Source: JBGCDD01 sp045105075 (GTDB lineage: Bacteria; Pseudomonadota; Alphaproteobacteria; Rhodobacterales; Rhodobacteraceae). From it: 25,376 nucleotides of DNA. Shown here in pieces: positions 8,049 to 15,898 of this stretch. The translations under genes were made by a program, and so were the position numbers. Each line of letters starts with the position of its first letter. The stretch's first letter is position 1. The notes under the pieces are model-generated. The model was not told where the DNA came from, made no database searches, and worked only from the letters and a program-made list of their open reading frames with translations. The DNA is taken from assembly GCA_045105075.1 (NCBI GenBank), contig JBGCDD010000089.1:1-25376 (forward strand), given 5' to 3'.

Positions 8049-9778
8049 CTGCGCAGTTTTTGGGTGGCATCCGCGTCGATTTTGGGTGGGGTACCGGTCA
8101 ACACAACGCCAAAAAAGTCGCGCGCCTGATCGGCGGTGTAACGGCCTAACTCGACATCCTGGCGCACCAATTCAGCGTCCCGCAACAGTGGATCGCCATA
8201 GCCGCCACCACCGGGGGTGCGCACATGCACGCGGTCGCCCGGGGCCAGGGGAATATCCTGCTCTTTTGACAGATGTGCAGGCACGTATGGCACGCCGTTT
8301 TGCACCACGCGCACCTGATTGCAGGCGCCGTCGGCCCCGCCCAAAGCACCCTGCGGGCCAAAGCGGCCATGATCCATCACAAAACTGGCGCGCGCCTCGC
8401 CCCGGCGCAGTTCGACCTCGTAATCCAGACCAAATCCGCCGCGCTGCTGGCCCGCACCGCCCGATCCTTCGTGCAGCGCATAGTGGTGATAGAGCACGGG
8501 AAAGGCCTGCTCCATGATCTCGATCGGGGGCGCTTTTGAGATGCCGATGGTCGAACATCCGTTGCTCAGCCCATCGCCCATGGCCGAGCCGCCATAGCCG
8601 CCGCCCGAGATCTGATACATCACAAAATCACGCCCGCGCGCCGGGTCATGCCCGCCCAAAGCAAAGTTGCCGCTGGTGCCAGCGGGCGCGGCGGTCACGC
8701 GGTCGGGCAGGGCGGGCACCAGCGCCGCAAACACCGCTTCGGCGATGCGCTGTGACACCTCAGCCGCACAGCCCGACACCGGACGCGGGTACTCAGCATC
8801 CAGAAACGTGCCCTCCAGCCCGGTGATGACCAGCGGTTCAAAAGCGCCTGCGCTCATCGGGACTTCGGGGAAGATATGGCGCATCGCCAGATAGACCGAG
8901 CTGAGCGTTGTGGCGCGTACCGAATTCATCGGCCCGGCGCAGGGCGGGCTGGAACCCGTGAAATCAAAGGTTAAAGTTTCGCCGCTGCGCTGCACGTTAA
9001 GCGCGATCTTGAGCGGGTCGTTGACCACGCCGTCACTGTCGATCCAAGCGGTGGATTTCAACGCAGCGTCAGGTAGATCGGCCAAGGCGGCCTGCATTTG
9101 AACACGTGCGCGCTGGCGCAGTTCGCTTATGGCCTGGCGCACCACATTATCGCCGTAGCGATCCAGCAGCTGGTGCAATTGATCCGCGCCCACGCGCAGC
9201 GCCCCGGCTTGCGCTTGAACATCGCCAATTCGTTGATCAGAAACGCGAATATTGGAACAGATGATGTCGTAGATTTCGCTGTCCAGAACCCCGGCTTTGA
9301 ACAATCGCACTGGCGGCAGCCGCAATCCTTCCTGTTCAACGGCCGTGGCAGAGGCCGAAAACCCGCCCGGCACCGCGCCGCCCGTATCTGGCCAATGCCC
9401 GGTGTTGGACAGCCAGCAAAAGATCTGATCATCGCGGTAAAAGGGCATGGCAAAGCGCACATCCATAAGATGTGTGCCGCCCAGATAAGGATCATTAACG
9501 ATGTAAATATCGTCGGGTTGCGGCGCAGGGGTTTTGCCAGAAGCAATCCGTTCGATCAGCACACGGGTGGAATATTGCATGGTGCCAACAAACACTGGCA
9601 AACCGCCCGCACCTTGCGCGATCAATGCCCCGTCGCGCGCATCATATATCCCGTCCGAGCGGTCATTGGCCTCGGCGATCACTGGCGAAAACGCAGCGCG
9701 CGAAAAGCTTAGATCCATTTCGTCGCAAATTTGTTGCAACCGCGCCTGAATGACCGACAGGGTGATGGGATCGAGCAT
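8045..9778 (-). CDS. Hydantoinase/oxoprolinase B subunit
   Basis: 577 aa of the HyuB/5-oxoprolinase beta family, with the usual start 'MLDPITLSVIQARLQQICDEM' at 9778 and typical blocks 'VNDPYLGGTHLMD', 'NTGHWPDTGGAVPGG' and a glycine-rich C-terminal block ('VHVRTPGGGGYGDP'). With HyuA it forms an ATP-dependent complex that opens cyclic amides (N-methylhydantoin, 5-oxoproline) or carboxylates ketones (acetone and acetophenone carboxylases). Here opening of a lactam is the attractive role. The start lies 70 bases inside HyuA in another frame. A weak GAAAGA ribosome site precedes it, so translation is probably coupled to HyuA. Residues for substrate choice cannot be read from sequence. Confidence 0.93.
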   Translation of the reverse strand: MLDPITLSVIQARLQQICDEMDLSFSRAAFSPVIAEANDRSDGIYDARDGALIAQGAGGLPVFVGTMQYSTRVLIERIASGKTPAPQPDDIYIVNDPYLGGTHLMDVRFAMPFYRDDQIFCWLSNTGHWPDTGGAVPGGFSASATAVEQEGLRLPPVRLFKAGVLDSEIYDIICSNIRVSDQRIGDVQAQAGALRVGADQLHQLLDRYGDNVVRQAISELRQRARVQMQAALADLPDAALKSTAWIDSDGVVNDPLKIALNVQRSGETLTFDFTGSSPPCAGPMNSVRATTLSSVYLAMRHIFPEVPMSAGAFEPLVITGLEGTFLDAEYPRPVSGCAAEVSQRIAEAVFAALVPALPDRVTAAPAGTSGNFALGGHDPARGRDFVMYQISGGGYGGSAMGDGLSNGCSTIGISKAPPIEIMEQAFPVLYHHYALHEGSGGAGQQRGGFGLDYEVELRRGEARASFVMDHGRFGPQGALGGADGACNQVRVVQNGVPYVPAHLSKEQDIPLAPGDRVHVRTPGGGGYGDPLLRDAELVRQDVELGRYTADQARDFFGVVLTGTPPKIDADATQKLRS

Positions 9779-11820
9779 GGCGCGTCTTTCAGGCTGATGG
9801 TCAGGTTGCCAAACCTATCGCCTGTAACGCGTGCGCCGGGGTCGACCAGTACCGTGCAATCCATCTGTTGGATCACGGCGGGGCCTACAAATTCGGCGTC
9901 AAGCGGAAGGTGATCGCGCCAATAGACCGGCGTGTCCAGCCAGCCATCGTCGAAAAACACGCGCCGTTCGCCCATCGGTGTCAGGGTCGCGGCGCGCCCG
10001 GCGGGGTCGATCAGCGAACTGAGATCAAGGGCAGGCCGCGTGCCAATGACCGAGGTGTTGGCGTTGACCACATTGGCGCGAATATCAGCCAGATCGACCC
10101 GGAAACGACGGTGATACACCTCTTCAAAGCGGCGCTGCAGGTCATCGGATGTGATGTGGGGCCCCTCCAGCGGGACCCGCAGCACATGGGTTTGGCCGAC
10201 AAATTGCATGTCCAGACTGTGCACGGTTTCAAGCGCGGCAATGGGCGTGCGTTCGGCCTCGATCAGCGCGCGGCCTTGGGCGATTTGCTGTTCGAACACA
10301 GCGCGCAATTGGTCGGGGTCCAGCGCATCGACAGCCGTGTTGAGCGTGTGCACATAATCATGGCGCAGATCGGCCACCACGCAGCCAATCGCATTGGTCA
10401 GACCCGGGCGCGCAGGCACCAGCACGCGCGGAATGCCAAGTTCGCGCGCCAAAGCCACCGCATGCAACGGACCCGCACCTCCAAAGGCAAACAGAGTAAA
10501 ATCGCGCGGATCTTCGCCCAGCGACAGTGAAACCATGCGGATCGCACCGGCCATCGTCGTGTTGGCCATGCGCACAACGGCGGCGGCGGCCTGGGTGACA
10601 TCCAAATCCAATGGCGTGGCGAGGCGGTCTTGAAACACCGCGCGCACATGCTCCAAAGCGGGATCGTCCCCAAGCGAGGCCACACCAGCGGTTTCAAACC
10701 GTCCCAACACCAAATTGGCGTCCGACAGAGTGGGTTCGGTGCCGCCTTTGCCATAGCAGATCGGCCCCGGATCGGCGCCGGCGCTTTGTGGGCCAACCTG
10801 CAACAGGCCGGACGCTGTGACTTGTGCGATGGACCCGCCGCCGGCGCCCACCGTGCGCACATCAACCATCGGCACGTGGATCGGCATGGCATATTCGATC
10901 TCGATTTCGCTGGACACCGAAGGCGCTCCGCCCCGGATCAGGGCCACATCGCTGGAGGTGCCGCCCATGTCATAAGTGATCAGTTGCGTCAGCCCAACTT
11001 GCCGGGCGATGAACGCAGCGGCCATCACCCCGGACGCGGGCCCCGACATGACGGTCTTGGCGGCTTCTTGTGCCACATGGCGGGCGTTTGCCATGCCGCC
11101 ATTGCCGTTCATCACCAGCACAGCGCCGCCATATCCGCCGGTTTGCAAATCCTGGATCAGAGTTTGCATATATCGATCAAGGATCGGTTGCACCGACGCG
11201 TTGACCGCCGCTGTGACCCCGCGTTCGAACTCGCGGCTTTCCGACAGCAGCGCGTGGCCCATGGTGATGTGCGCGTTTGGCCAGATCTGTGCGATTTCAG
11301 CAGCAGCGGCCCGTTCGTGGCTGGCATTGGCGTAAGAATGTAGAAAATGGATCACAACCGAAACGCAACCCTGCGCCAACAGATGCGTTGCCGCCTCGCG
11401 CACCGCGTCCAGATCAAGCGGGACAACAACGGCGCCGCTGGCATCCATCCGCTCGGGCACCTCAAGACGCAGGTTGCGAGGGATCAGCGGGCGAAATTGC
11501 CCGGTCATGCCATAGGCTTGCGGGCGCGTGCGCCGTCCCAGTTCCAGCACATCGCGAAAGCCGCGCGTGGTGATCAAGCCGGTGCGCGCCAGCTTGCGTT
11601 CGAGCACAGCGTTCGTGGTGGTTGTGGTGCCGTGCACGATCAGATCAAGCGCCGCAAGATCACATTCTGCAGCCTTCAACGCCGCCATCACGCCTTTGGC
11701 TTGATTGTCCAGCGTGCTGGGCACTTTGGCCAGCCGCACCTGGCCCGTGTTCACATCAAGTGCGATCAGATCGGTGAACGTGCCGCCAACGTCAATGCCT
11801 GCCATGCGTCCCGCGCGCAT
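9709..11820 (-). CDS. Hydantoinase/oxoprolinase A subunit (ATP-dependent)
   Basis: 703 aa. The N-terminal 'MAGIDVGGTFTDLIALD' phosphate motif, 'VHGTTTTTNAVLERK', 'DMGGTSSDVALI' and 'GAGGGSIAQV' identify the HyuA/5-oxoprolinase A actin-fold ATPase. It activates the substrate by phosphorylation for hydrolysis together with HyuB. Start: ATG 11820 shares one base with the MarR TGA (TGATG); a second in-frame ATG five codons later (MAGIDVGG) is equally plausible. The conserved end of the family ('DRFGNLTISL') is followed by about 24 extra residues (KDAPCSIPSP...) that overlap the start of HyuB and look non-conserved. MarR-HyuA-HyuB read as one transcript. Confidence 0.93.
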   Translation of the reverse strand: MRAGRMAGIDVGGTFTDLIALDVNTGQVRLAKVPSTLDNQAKGVMAALKAAECDLAALDLIVHGTTTTTNAVLERKLARTGLITTRGFRDVLELGRRTRPQAYGMTGQFRPLIPRNLRLEVPERMDASGAVVVPLDLDAVREAATHLLAQGCVSVVIHFLHSYANASHERAAAAEIAQIWPNAHITMGHALLSESREFERGVTAAVNASVQPILDRYMQTLIQDLQTGGYGGAVLVMNGNGGMANARHVAQEAAKTVMSGPASGVMAAAFIARQVGLTQLITYDMGGTSSDVALIRGGAPSVSSEIEIEYAMPIHVPMVDVRTVGAGGGSIAQVTASGLLQVGPQSAGADPGPICYGKGGTEPTLSDANLVLGRFETAGVASLGDDPALEHVRAVFQDRLATPLDLDVTQAAAAVVRMANTTMAGAIRMVSLSLGEDPRDFTLFAFGGAGPLHAVALARELGIPRVLVPARPGLTNAIGCVVADLRHDYVHTLNTAVDALDPDQLRAVFEQQIAQGRALIEAERTPIAALETVHSLDMQFVGQTHVLRVPLEGPHITSDDLQRRFEEVYHRRFRVDLADIRANVVNANTSVIGTRPALDLSSLIDPAGRAATLTPMGERRVFFDDGWLDTPVYWRDHLPLDAEFVGPAVIQQMDCTVLVDPGARVTGDRFGNLTISLKDAPCSIPSPCRSFRRGCNKFATKWI

Positions 11821-12254
11821 CAGAGCAAACGCGCCAAAAGGCTTTGAAACTGATGCTGTTCCTGCGCATTTAGCGGCGCAAGTGTGTCGCGCGTGGCCGT
11901 CAGTGCGCCGGGCACCAACCGCTCAAACAGCGCTTGCCCCTCGGCTGTGGCGCGCAGCACCCGGCGGCGCTGGTCCGATGGGTCGCTGCTGGCATCCACC
12001 AGCCCGCGCGCGCGCAGCCGGTCAACCACACCTTTGATCGTTGCGCCGTCCATCGCCGTCGCCCGCCCCAGAGCATTTTGCGACATTTCGCCACCCTGAC
12101 ACAGCCGCGCAAGGGCGGCAAATTGCGTGGCCGTCAGTTCCGGAATGTGGCGGGCGAACAGGGCCAGATGCCGCTGATTGGCCCGGCGCATCAGAAATCC
12201 GATCTGAGCGTCTAGCTGATAATCCTGGCACAGCGATGGCAGCGTCTCGGACAT
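11820..12254 (-). CDS. MarR family transcriptional regulator
   Basis: 144 aa with the MarR layout: N-terminal dimerisation helices ('DAQIGFLMRRANQRHLALFARH'), then a winged helix ('LTATQFAALARL', 'MSQNALGRATAMDGATIKGVVDRLRARGLV', wing 'DPSDQRRRVLRAT') and a C-terminal dimer helix. Such proteins are usually repressors released by an aromatic or phenolic ligand. The start at ATG 12254 has a GGAG ribosome site 5 bases upstream; a longer frame from 12605 runs through the divergent gene and is rejected. The gene is divergent from the Mo-hydroxylase operon and co-directional with hyuAB, and an imperfect palindrome lies between the starts. It likely controls both directions and responds to the pathway substrate or an intermediate (inference). 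Confidence 0.92.
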   Translation of the reverse strand: MSETLPSLCQDYQLDAQIGFLMRRANQRHLALFARHIPELTATQFAALARLCQGGEMSQNALGRATAMDGATIKGVVDRLRARGLVDASSDPSDQRRRVLRATAEGQALFERLVPGALTATRDTLAPLNAQEQHQFQSLLARLL

Positions 12255-12341
12255 GTGTGCTCCATGTTGACAGAAACCAGTGGTCACAGCATCGTTTGTA
12301 TACGAACGGTTTTGATTCTCCAATTCGCAAAGGGATGGCCC
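12255..12341. promoter_or_regulatory. Divergent promoter region between marR-type gene and Mo-hydroxylase operon
   Basis: 87 bases between two divergent starts. On the plus strand a perfect -35 hexamer TTGACA lies at 12267-12272; the -10 position 17 bases on (CATCGT, 12290-12295) is poor. On the minus strand TTGGAG (12323-12318) and TATACA (12302-12297), spaced by 15 bases, could drive the regulator. Both candidate -10 regions touch the palindrome at 12293-12308, which fits repression of both transcripts. A ribosome site (AAGGGA) precedes the GTG at 12342. Confidence 0.5.
12293..12308. promoter_or_regulatory. Probable MarR-type operator (16-bp palindrome)
   Basis: CGTTTGTATACGAACG pairs with its own reverse complement at 7 of 8 positions, centred on GTATAC; the flanking pair 12291/12310 also matches. 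Length and symmetry suit a MarR dimer. Its place between the regulator and the divergent operon, over the likely -10 regions, supports an autoregulated switch. Binding is not shown. Confidence 0.55.
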
Positions 12342-13181
12342 GTGACACACTATCACCGCCCCGAGACATTGCGTGATGCGCTTGCCGTTCTGGCGGCGGG
12401 GCCTGTTACTGTGGCCGCCGGGTGCACGGATTTGCTGGCCGCAACCGAACGTCCGTATCTGAGCGGGCCGGTGCTGGATGTCACGGGGATTGGTGCGTTG
12501 CGCGGGATTACCGAAACCGACGCAGGCTGGCGATTTGGCGCCACAACCACGTGGCTCGACATCTTGCAAACCTCTTTGCCGCCGGCGTTCGATATGCTCA
12601 AACAAGCCGCGCGCGAGGTGGGCTCGCCACAGATCCAGGCCGCCGGAACGCTGGCGGGCAACTTGTGCAATGCCTCGCCTGCCGCCGACGGGGTGCCGCC
12701 ATTATTGGCGTTGGATGCGCAAATTGAGATCGCGGGGCAGACTGGCAATCGGCAATTGGGATTGGCGCAGTTTTTGACGGGCGCCCGCACAACTGTGCTT
12801 GCCCCCGGCGAATTGGTCAGCGCGGTGATCATCCCACGCAGCGCCGGATTGGGGCGCAGCCGGTTTCTGAAACTGGGCGCGCGCCGCTATATGGTGATAT
12901 CGATTGCGATGGTCGCCGTGCGGTTGACCATAGAGCAGGGTATCATCACCCGCGCGGCTTTGGCGATCGGGGCGTGCAATGCGGTCGCCATTCGCTTGAG
13001 CGCATTGGAACAAGCGGTAGCAGGTGGCTCGGTTCAGGCAGCAATTGATGCGATCACGCCGGGCACATTGGCCCAGGTGTTGGCGCCTTTGTCGGACATT
13101 CGCGGCGATGCCGCCTATCGGGTCGAGGCCGCAACCGAATTGCTGCGCCGCGCGGTGCGACAAGCGGGGCAGAGCCAATGA
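12342..13181 (+). CDS. Molybdenum hydroxylase FAD-binding subunit (CoxM-like)
   Basis: 279 aa from GTG 12342, chosen because AAGGGA lies just upstream and 'MTHYHRPETLRDAL' is the normal family N-terminus; the earlier ATG at 12255 in the same frame would add sequence from the promoter region. FAD contacts are seen at 'VAAGCTDLL' (24-32, where many relatives have AGGTDL) and 'GTLAGNLCNASPAAD' (102-116); the second corresponds to the TIGGN/TxGGN-type motif. The C-terminal CO_deh_flav_C domain follows. This is the medium subunit of xanthine dehydrogenase-family enzymes and carries electrons from the Fe-S clusters to NAD+ or another acceptor. The stop overlaps the next start (ATGA), so the partner is the fused subunit downstream. 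Confidence 0.9.
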   Translation: MTHYHRPETLRDALAVLAAGPVTVAAGCTDLLAATERPYLSGPVLDVTGIGALRGITETDAGWRFGATTTWLDILQTSLPPAFDMLKQAAREVGSPQIQAAGTLAGNLCNASPAADGVPPLLALDAQIEIAGQTGNRQLGLAQFLTGARTTVLAPGELVSAVIIPRSAGLGRSRFLKLGARRYMVISIAMVAVRLTIEQGIITRAALAIGACNAVAIRLSALEQAVAGGSVQAAIDAITPGTLAQVLAPLSDIRGDAAYRVEAATELLRRAVRQAGQSQ

Positions 13182-15898
13182 AAGACATGTCCGGTTGCTC
13201 GTTTGTGCTGAATGGCAATGTGCAGGCTGTCGAGGATCATCCCGGGCGGCGGTTGTCGCAGGTTTTGCGCGAAACCCTGGGTCTCAAGGGCACCAAAGTC
13301 GGGTGCGATGCGGGTGATTGTGGGGCTTGCACTGTGCTGCTTGACGGCAATCCGGTTTGCGCCTGCCTGACACCTTTGGCGCGGGTGAACGGGTGTGATG
13401 TTCGCACCATCGAAGGTTTGCAAAGTTCGAATTTGCAATTTGCATTTTTGCGTCACGGAGCCGCGCAATGCGGCATCTGCACCCCCGGCATGATCGTGGC
13501 CGCCACGGCGCTGCTGCACACCAACCCCAAGCCGACGCGCGCAGATGTAGAGGATGCCCTAAGCGGTGTTCTGTGTCGTTGCACAGGGTACGCCAAAATC
13601 ATCGATGCTGTGCTTGATGCGGCAACCCCACACATGCCCGCGCCCAGCCCAAAAACCGGCGCTGCCGTTGGCGCGCGCATGGAACGTGTCGATGGGGCCG
13701 AAAAAGTATCAGGCGAAGAGATCTTTGGCGATGATGTGGCCCCTTCTGGCGCTTTGCTGGTGCGGGCGGTGCGCGCGCCCCATGCAGCGGCGTTCTTCAC
13801 TTTGGGCGACACGGCCAGTTGGGCGGCGCGCTTTGACCCGCCCTTGCAGGTTTTTACCGCGGCAGACATTGACGGTGACAACCGATTCAGCGTGATCCCG
13901 CCCTTTGCCGACCAACCCGCCCTGGCGCAGGACCATGTCCGTTTTGCGGGCGAAGCCGTGGCTCTGGTTGCCGGGCCTGATGATGTGATCGACGGGCTGG
14001 ATCTCAGCGAGTTCCCCGTGAGCTGGACGCGCAAACCTGCTGTTTTAACTCCAGAATTGGCACAAAGCCGGGATGCGCCACAGGTCCATGACACGCGCCC
14101 CGGCAACATTTTGATCACCGGCAAAGTCCGTCAAGGCGCGCCGGAAAGTGCTCTGGAACAATCGGCCCATGTGGTCACCGGCGAAATGCAGACCCGCCAC
14201 GTCGAGCACGCCTATATCGAACCAGAAGCCGGCAGCGCCTGGATGGACGGCGAGGTTTTGGTGATCCGCGCCTGCACCCAGGCGCCAGTGATGGACCGTG
14301 ATGACACCGCTCGCGTGCTGGGTCTGCCGACTGATCGGGTGCGCATTGCGCCGACCGCGGCGGGCGGTGGTTTTGGTTCAAAACTGGATCTGTCACTGCA
14401 ACCGTTAATCGGGCTTGTGGCATTGAAAACCGGCCAACCCGCGCGCATGCGCTATTCGCGGCGGGAAAGCATGATCAGCACAACCAAGCGCCACCCGGCC
14501 AAAATGAAGGCGCGCATTGGCGCCGATGCGCAGGGGCGGCTGACGGGTATGGTGTTTGACGGCGATTTTGACACTGGCCCCTATTCCAGCTGGGGCCCGA
14601 CCGTTGCCGTGCGCGTGCCGGTTCACGCTTCCGGGCCGTACAATATGCCAAACTATCACGCTGAAGCGCGTGCGGTGCACACAAACGGGCCGATATCTGG
14701 TGCGTTTCGTGGCTTTGGAGTTCCGCAAGCCGCTGTGTTGCAGGAAACGCTGTTTGATGATTTGGCACAAGCAACCGGGATCGACCGGCTGGCGTTTCGG
14801 CGCCTGAATGCACTTGAAGATGGCGCGACAACTGTTTGTGGTCAAAGGCTTTTTGGCGTTGGCATCAGCGCGTGTTTGGACGCGTTGCAACCCGAGTGGG
14901 ACGCCGCGCTCAAGCGTGCCAAAGCGGCCAACACCGGCACCATCCGGCGTGGCATTGGCGTGGCGTCGTGTTGGTATGGTTGTGGCAACACCGCTTTGTC
15001 CAATCCGTCCACCATCCGTCTGGGCATCACGCCTGAGGGCCGGATCGTGTTGCACCAAGGCGCCACAGACATTGGCCAAGGCTCGAACACGGTGATCAGC
15101 CAGATCTGCGCTGATGCGTTGGGCGTGGCTGTTGAGCGGATCGAACGGGTTGGCCCCGACACCGGCATCACACCGGATTGCGGCAAAACCTCAGCCTCGC
15201 GCCAAACCTATGTCACTGGCAAAGCCGCACTGCTTGCGGGTCGGGCTTTGCGCGCAAAGATACTGGCGCTGTCCAACATGGGCGCGGACGCAACTGTGAC
15301 GCTCGATGGCAGCGCGCTGCATGTCTGTGCCGCAGGCGAGCGACATGTGATCGATCTGAATACGTTGGCGCCGGATGAGTTTGGATATGTGCTGCGCGGT
15401 GAAGAAACCTATGACCCACCGACACAACCCTTGGATGAAAACGGGCAGGGCGCGCCCTATGCGGTCTATGGCTACGGTGCGCAATTGGCCGAGGTCGAGG
15501 TGGATATGGCGCTTGGTACGGTACGGGTTGTGCACATGACCGCGGCGCATGATTTGGGCCGCGTTATCAATCCGTTATTGGCCGAAGGGCAGATCGAAGG
15601 CGGCATTGCCCAAGGCATCGGCATGGCGCTGATGGAAGATTATGTCCCGGGACGCACCGACAATCTGCACGATTATCTGATCCCCACCACTGGCGATGTG
15701 CCGGCGATCCGCTCGATATTGATTGAATGCCCGGACCCCGAGGGGCCGATGGGGGCCAAGGGCTTGGGCGAGCACGTGCTGATCCCCACGGCGCCAGCGA
15801 TCCTGAACGCGATCCGTCATGCCAGCGGCGCACGGTTGACGGAATTGCCCGCCTTGCCGCACCGGGTTTTGGCGGCGATCAAAGCCGCCCGGGCATGA
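13178..15898 (+). CDS. Fused [2Fe-2S] and molybdopterin subunit of a xanthine dehydrogenase-family hydroxylase
   Basis: 906 aa. Residues 1-150 form the small Fe-S subunit: plant-type cluster cysteines C43, C48, C51 and C61 or C63, then the helical cluster C98, C101, C133, C135 ('CGICTPGM', 'CRCTGY'). From about 165 the protein is a complete Mo subunit, with 'GGGFGSK', 'GAFRGFGVPQ' and 'GATDIGQGSNTV' cofactor loops and the probable catalytic glutamate E865 in 'GAKGLGEH'. Such enzymes hydroxylate the carbon next to a ring nitrogen, or aldehydes, using water and Mo-molybdopterin. Size and order match Desulfovibrio aldehyde oxidoreductase (MOP), which lacks an FAD partner, whereas here a separate FAD subunit lies directly upstream. 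With the 6-hydroxynicotinate reductase-like gene next, an N-heterocycle is the best substrate guess. Confidence 0.92.
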   Translation: MKDMSGCSFVLNGNVQAVEDHPGRRLSQVLRETLGLKGTKVGCDAGDCGACTVLLDGNPVCACLTPLARVNGCDVRTIEGLQSSNLQFAFLRHGAAQCGICTPGMIVAATALLHTNPKPTRADVEDALSGVLCRCTGYAKIIDAVLDAATPHMPAPSPKTGAAVGARMERVDGAEKVSGEEIFGDDVAPSGALLVRAVRAPHAAAFFTLGDTASWAARFDPPLQVFTAADIDGDNRFSVIPPFADQPALAQDHVRFAGEAVALVAGPDDVIDGLDLSEFPVSWTRKPAVLTPELAQSRDAPQVHDTRPGNILITGKVRQGAPESALEQSAHVVTGEMQTRHVEHAYIEPEAGSAWMDGEVLVIRACTQAPVMDRDDTARVLGLPTDRVRIAPTAAGGGFGSKLDLSLQPLIGLVALKTGQPARMRYSRRESMISTTKRHPAKMKARIGADAQGRLTGMVFDGDFDTGPYSSWGPTVAVRVPVHASGPYNMPNYHAEARAVHTNGPISGAFRGFGVPQAAVLQETLFDDLAQATGIDRLAFRRLNALEDGATTVCGQRLFGVGISACLDALQPEWDAALKRAKAANTGTIRRGIGVASCWYGCGNTALSNPSTIRLGITPEGRIVLHQGATDIGQGSNTVISQICADALGVAVERIERVGPDTGITPDCGKTSASRQTYVTGKAALLAGRALRAKILALSNMGADATVTLDGSALHVCAAGERHVIDLNTLAPDEFGYVLRGEETYDPPTQPLDENGQGAPYAVYGYGAQLAEVEVDMALGTVRVVHMTAAHDLGRVINPLLAEGQIEGGIAQGIGMALMEDYVPGRTDNLHDYLIPTTGDVPAIRSILIECPDPEGPMGAKGLGEHVLIPTAPAILNAIRHASGARLTELPALPHRVLAAIKAARA

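Noticed and set aside
12255..12341. Extending the FAD subunit to the in-frame ATG at 12255.
   Set aside because: It would code through the divergent promoter and operator, and the extra residues do not match the family start; GTG 12342 has a ribosome site.
15727..15894. Extending the reductase-like protein upstream to 15727.
   Set aside because: That segment overlaps the catalytic C-terminus of the Mo subunit in another frame, while ATG 15895 overlaps the previous stop as ATGA and starts the family sequence.
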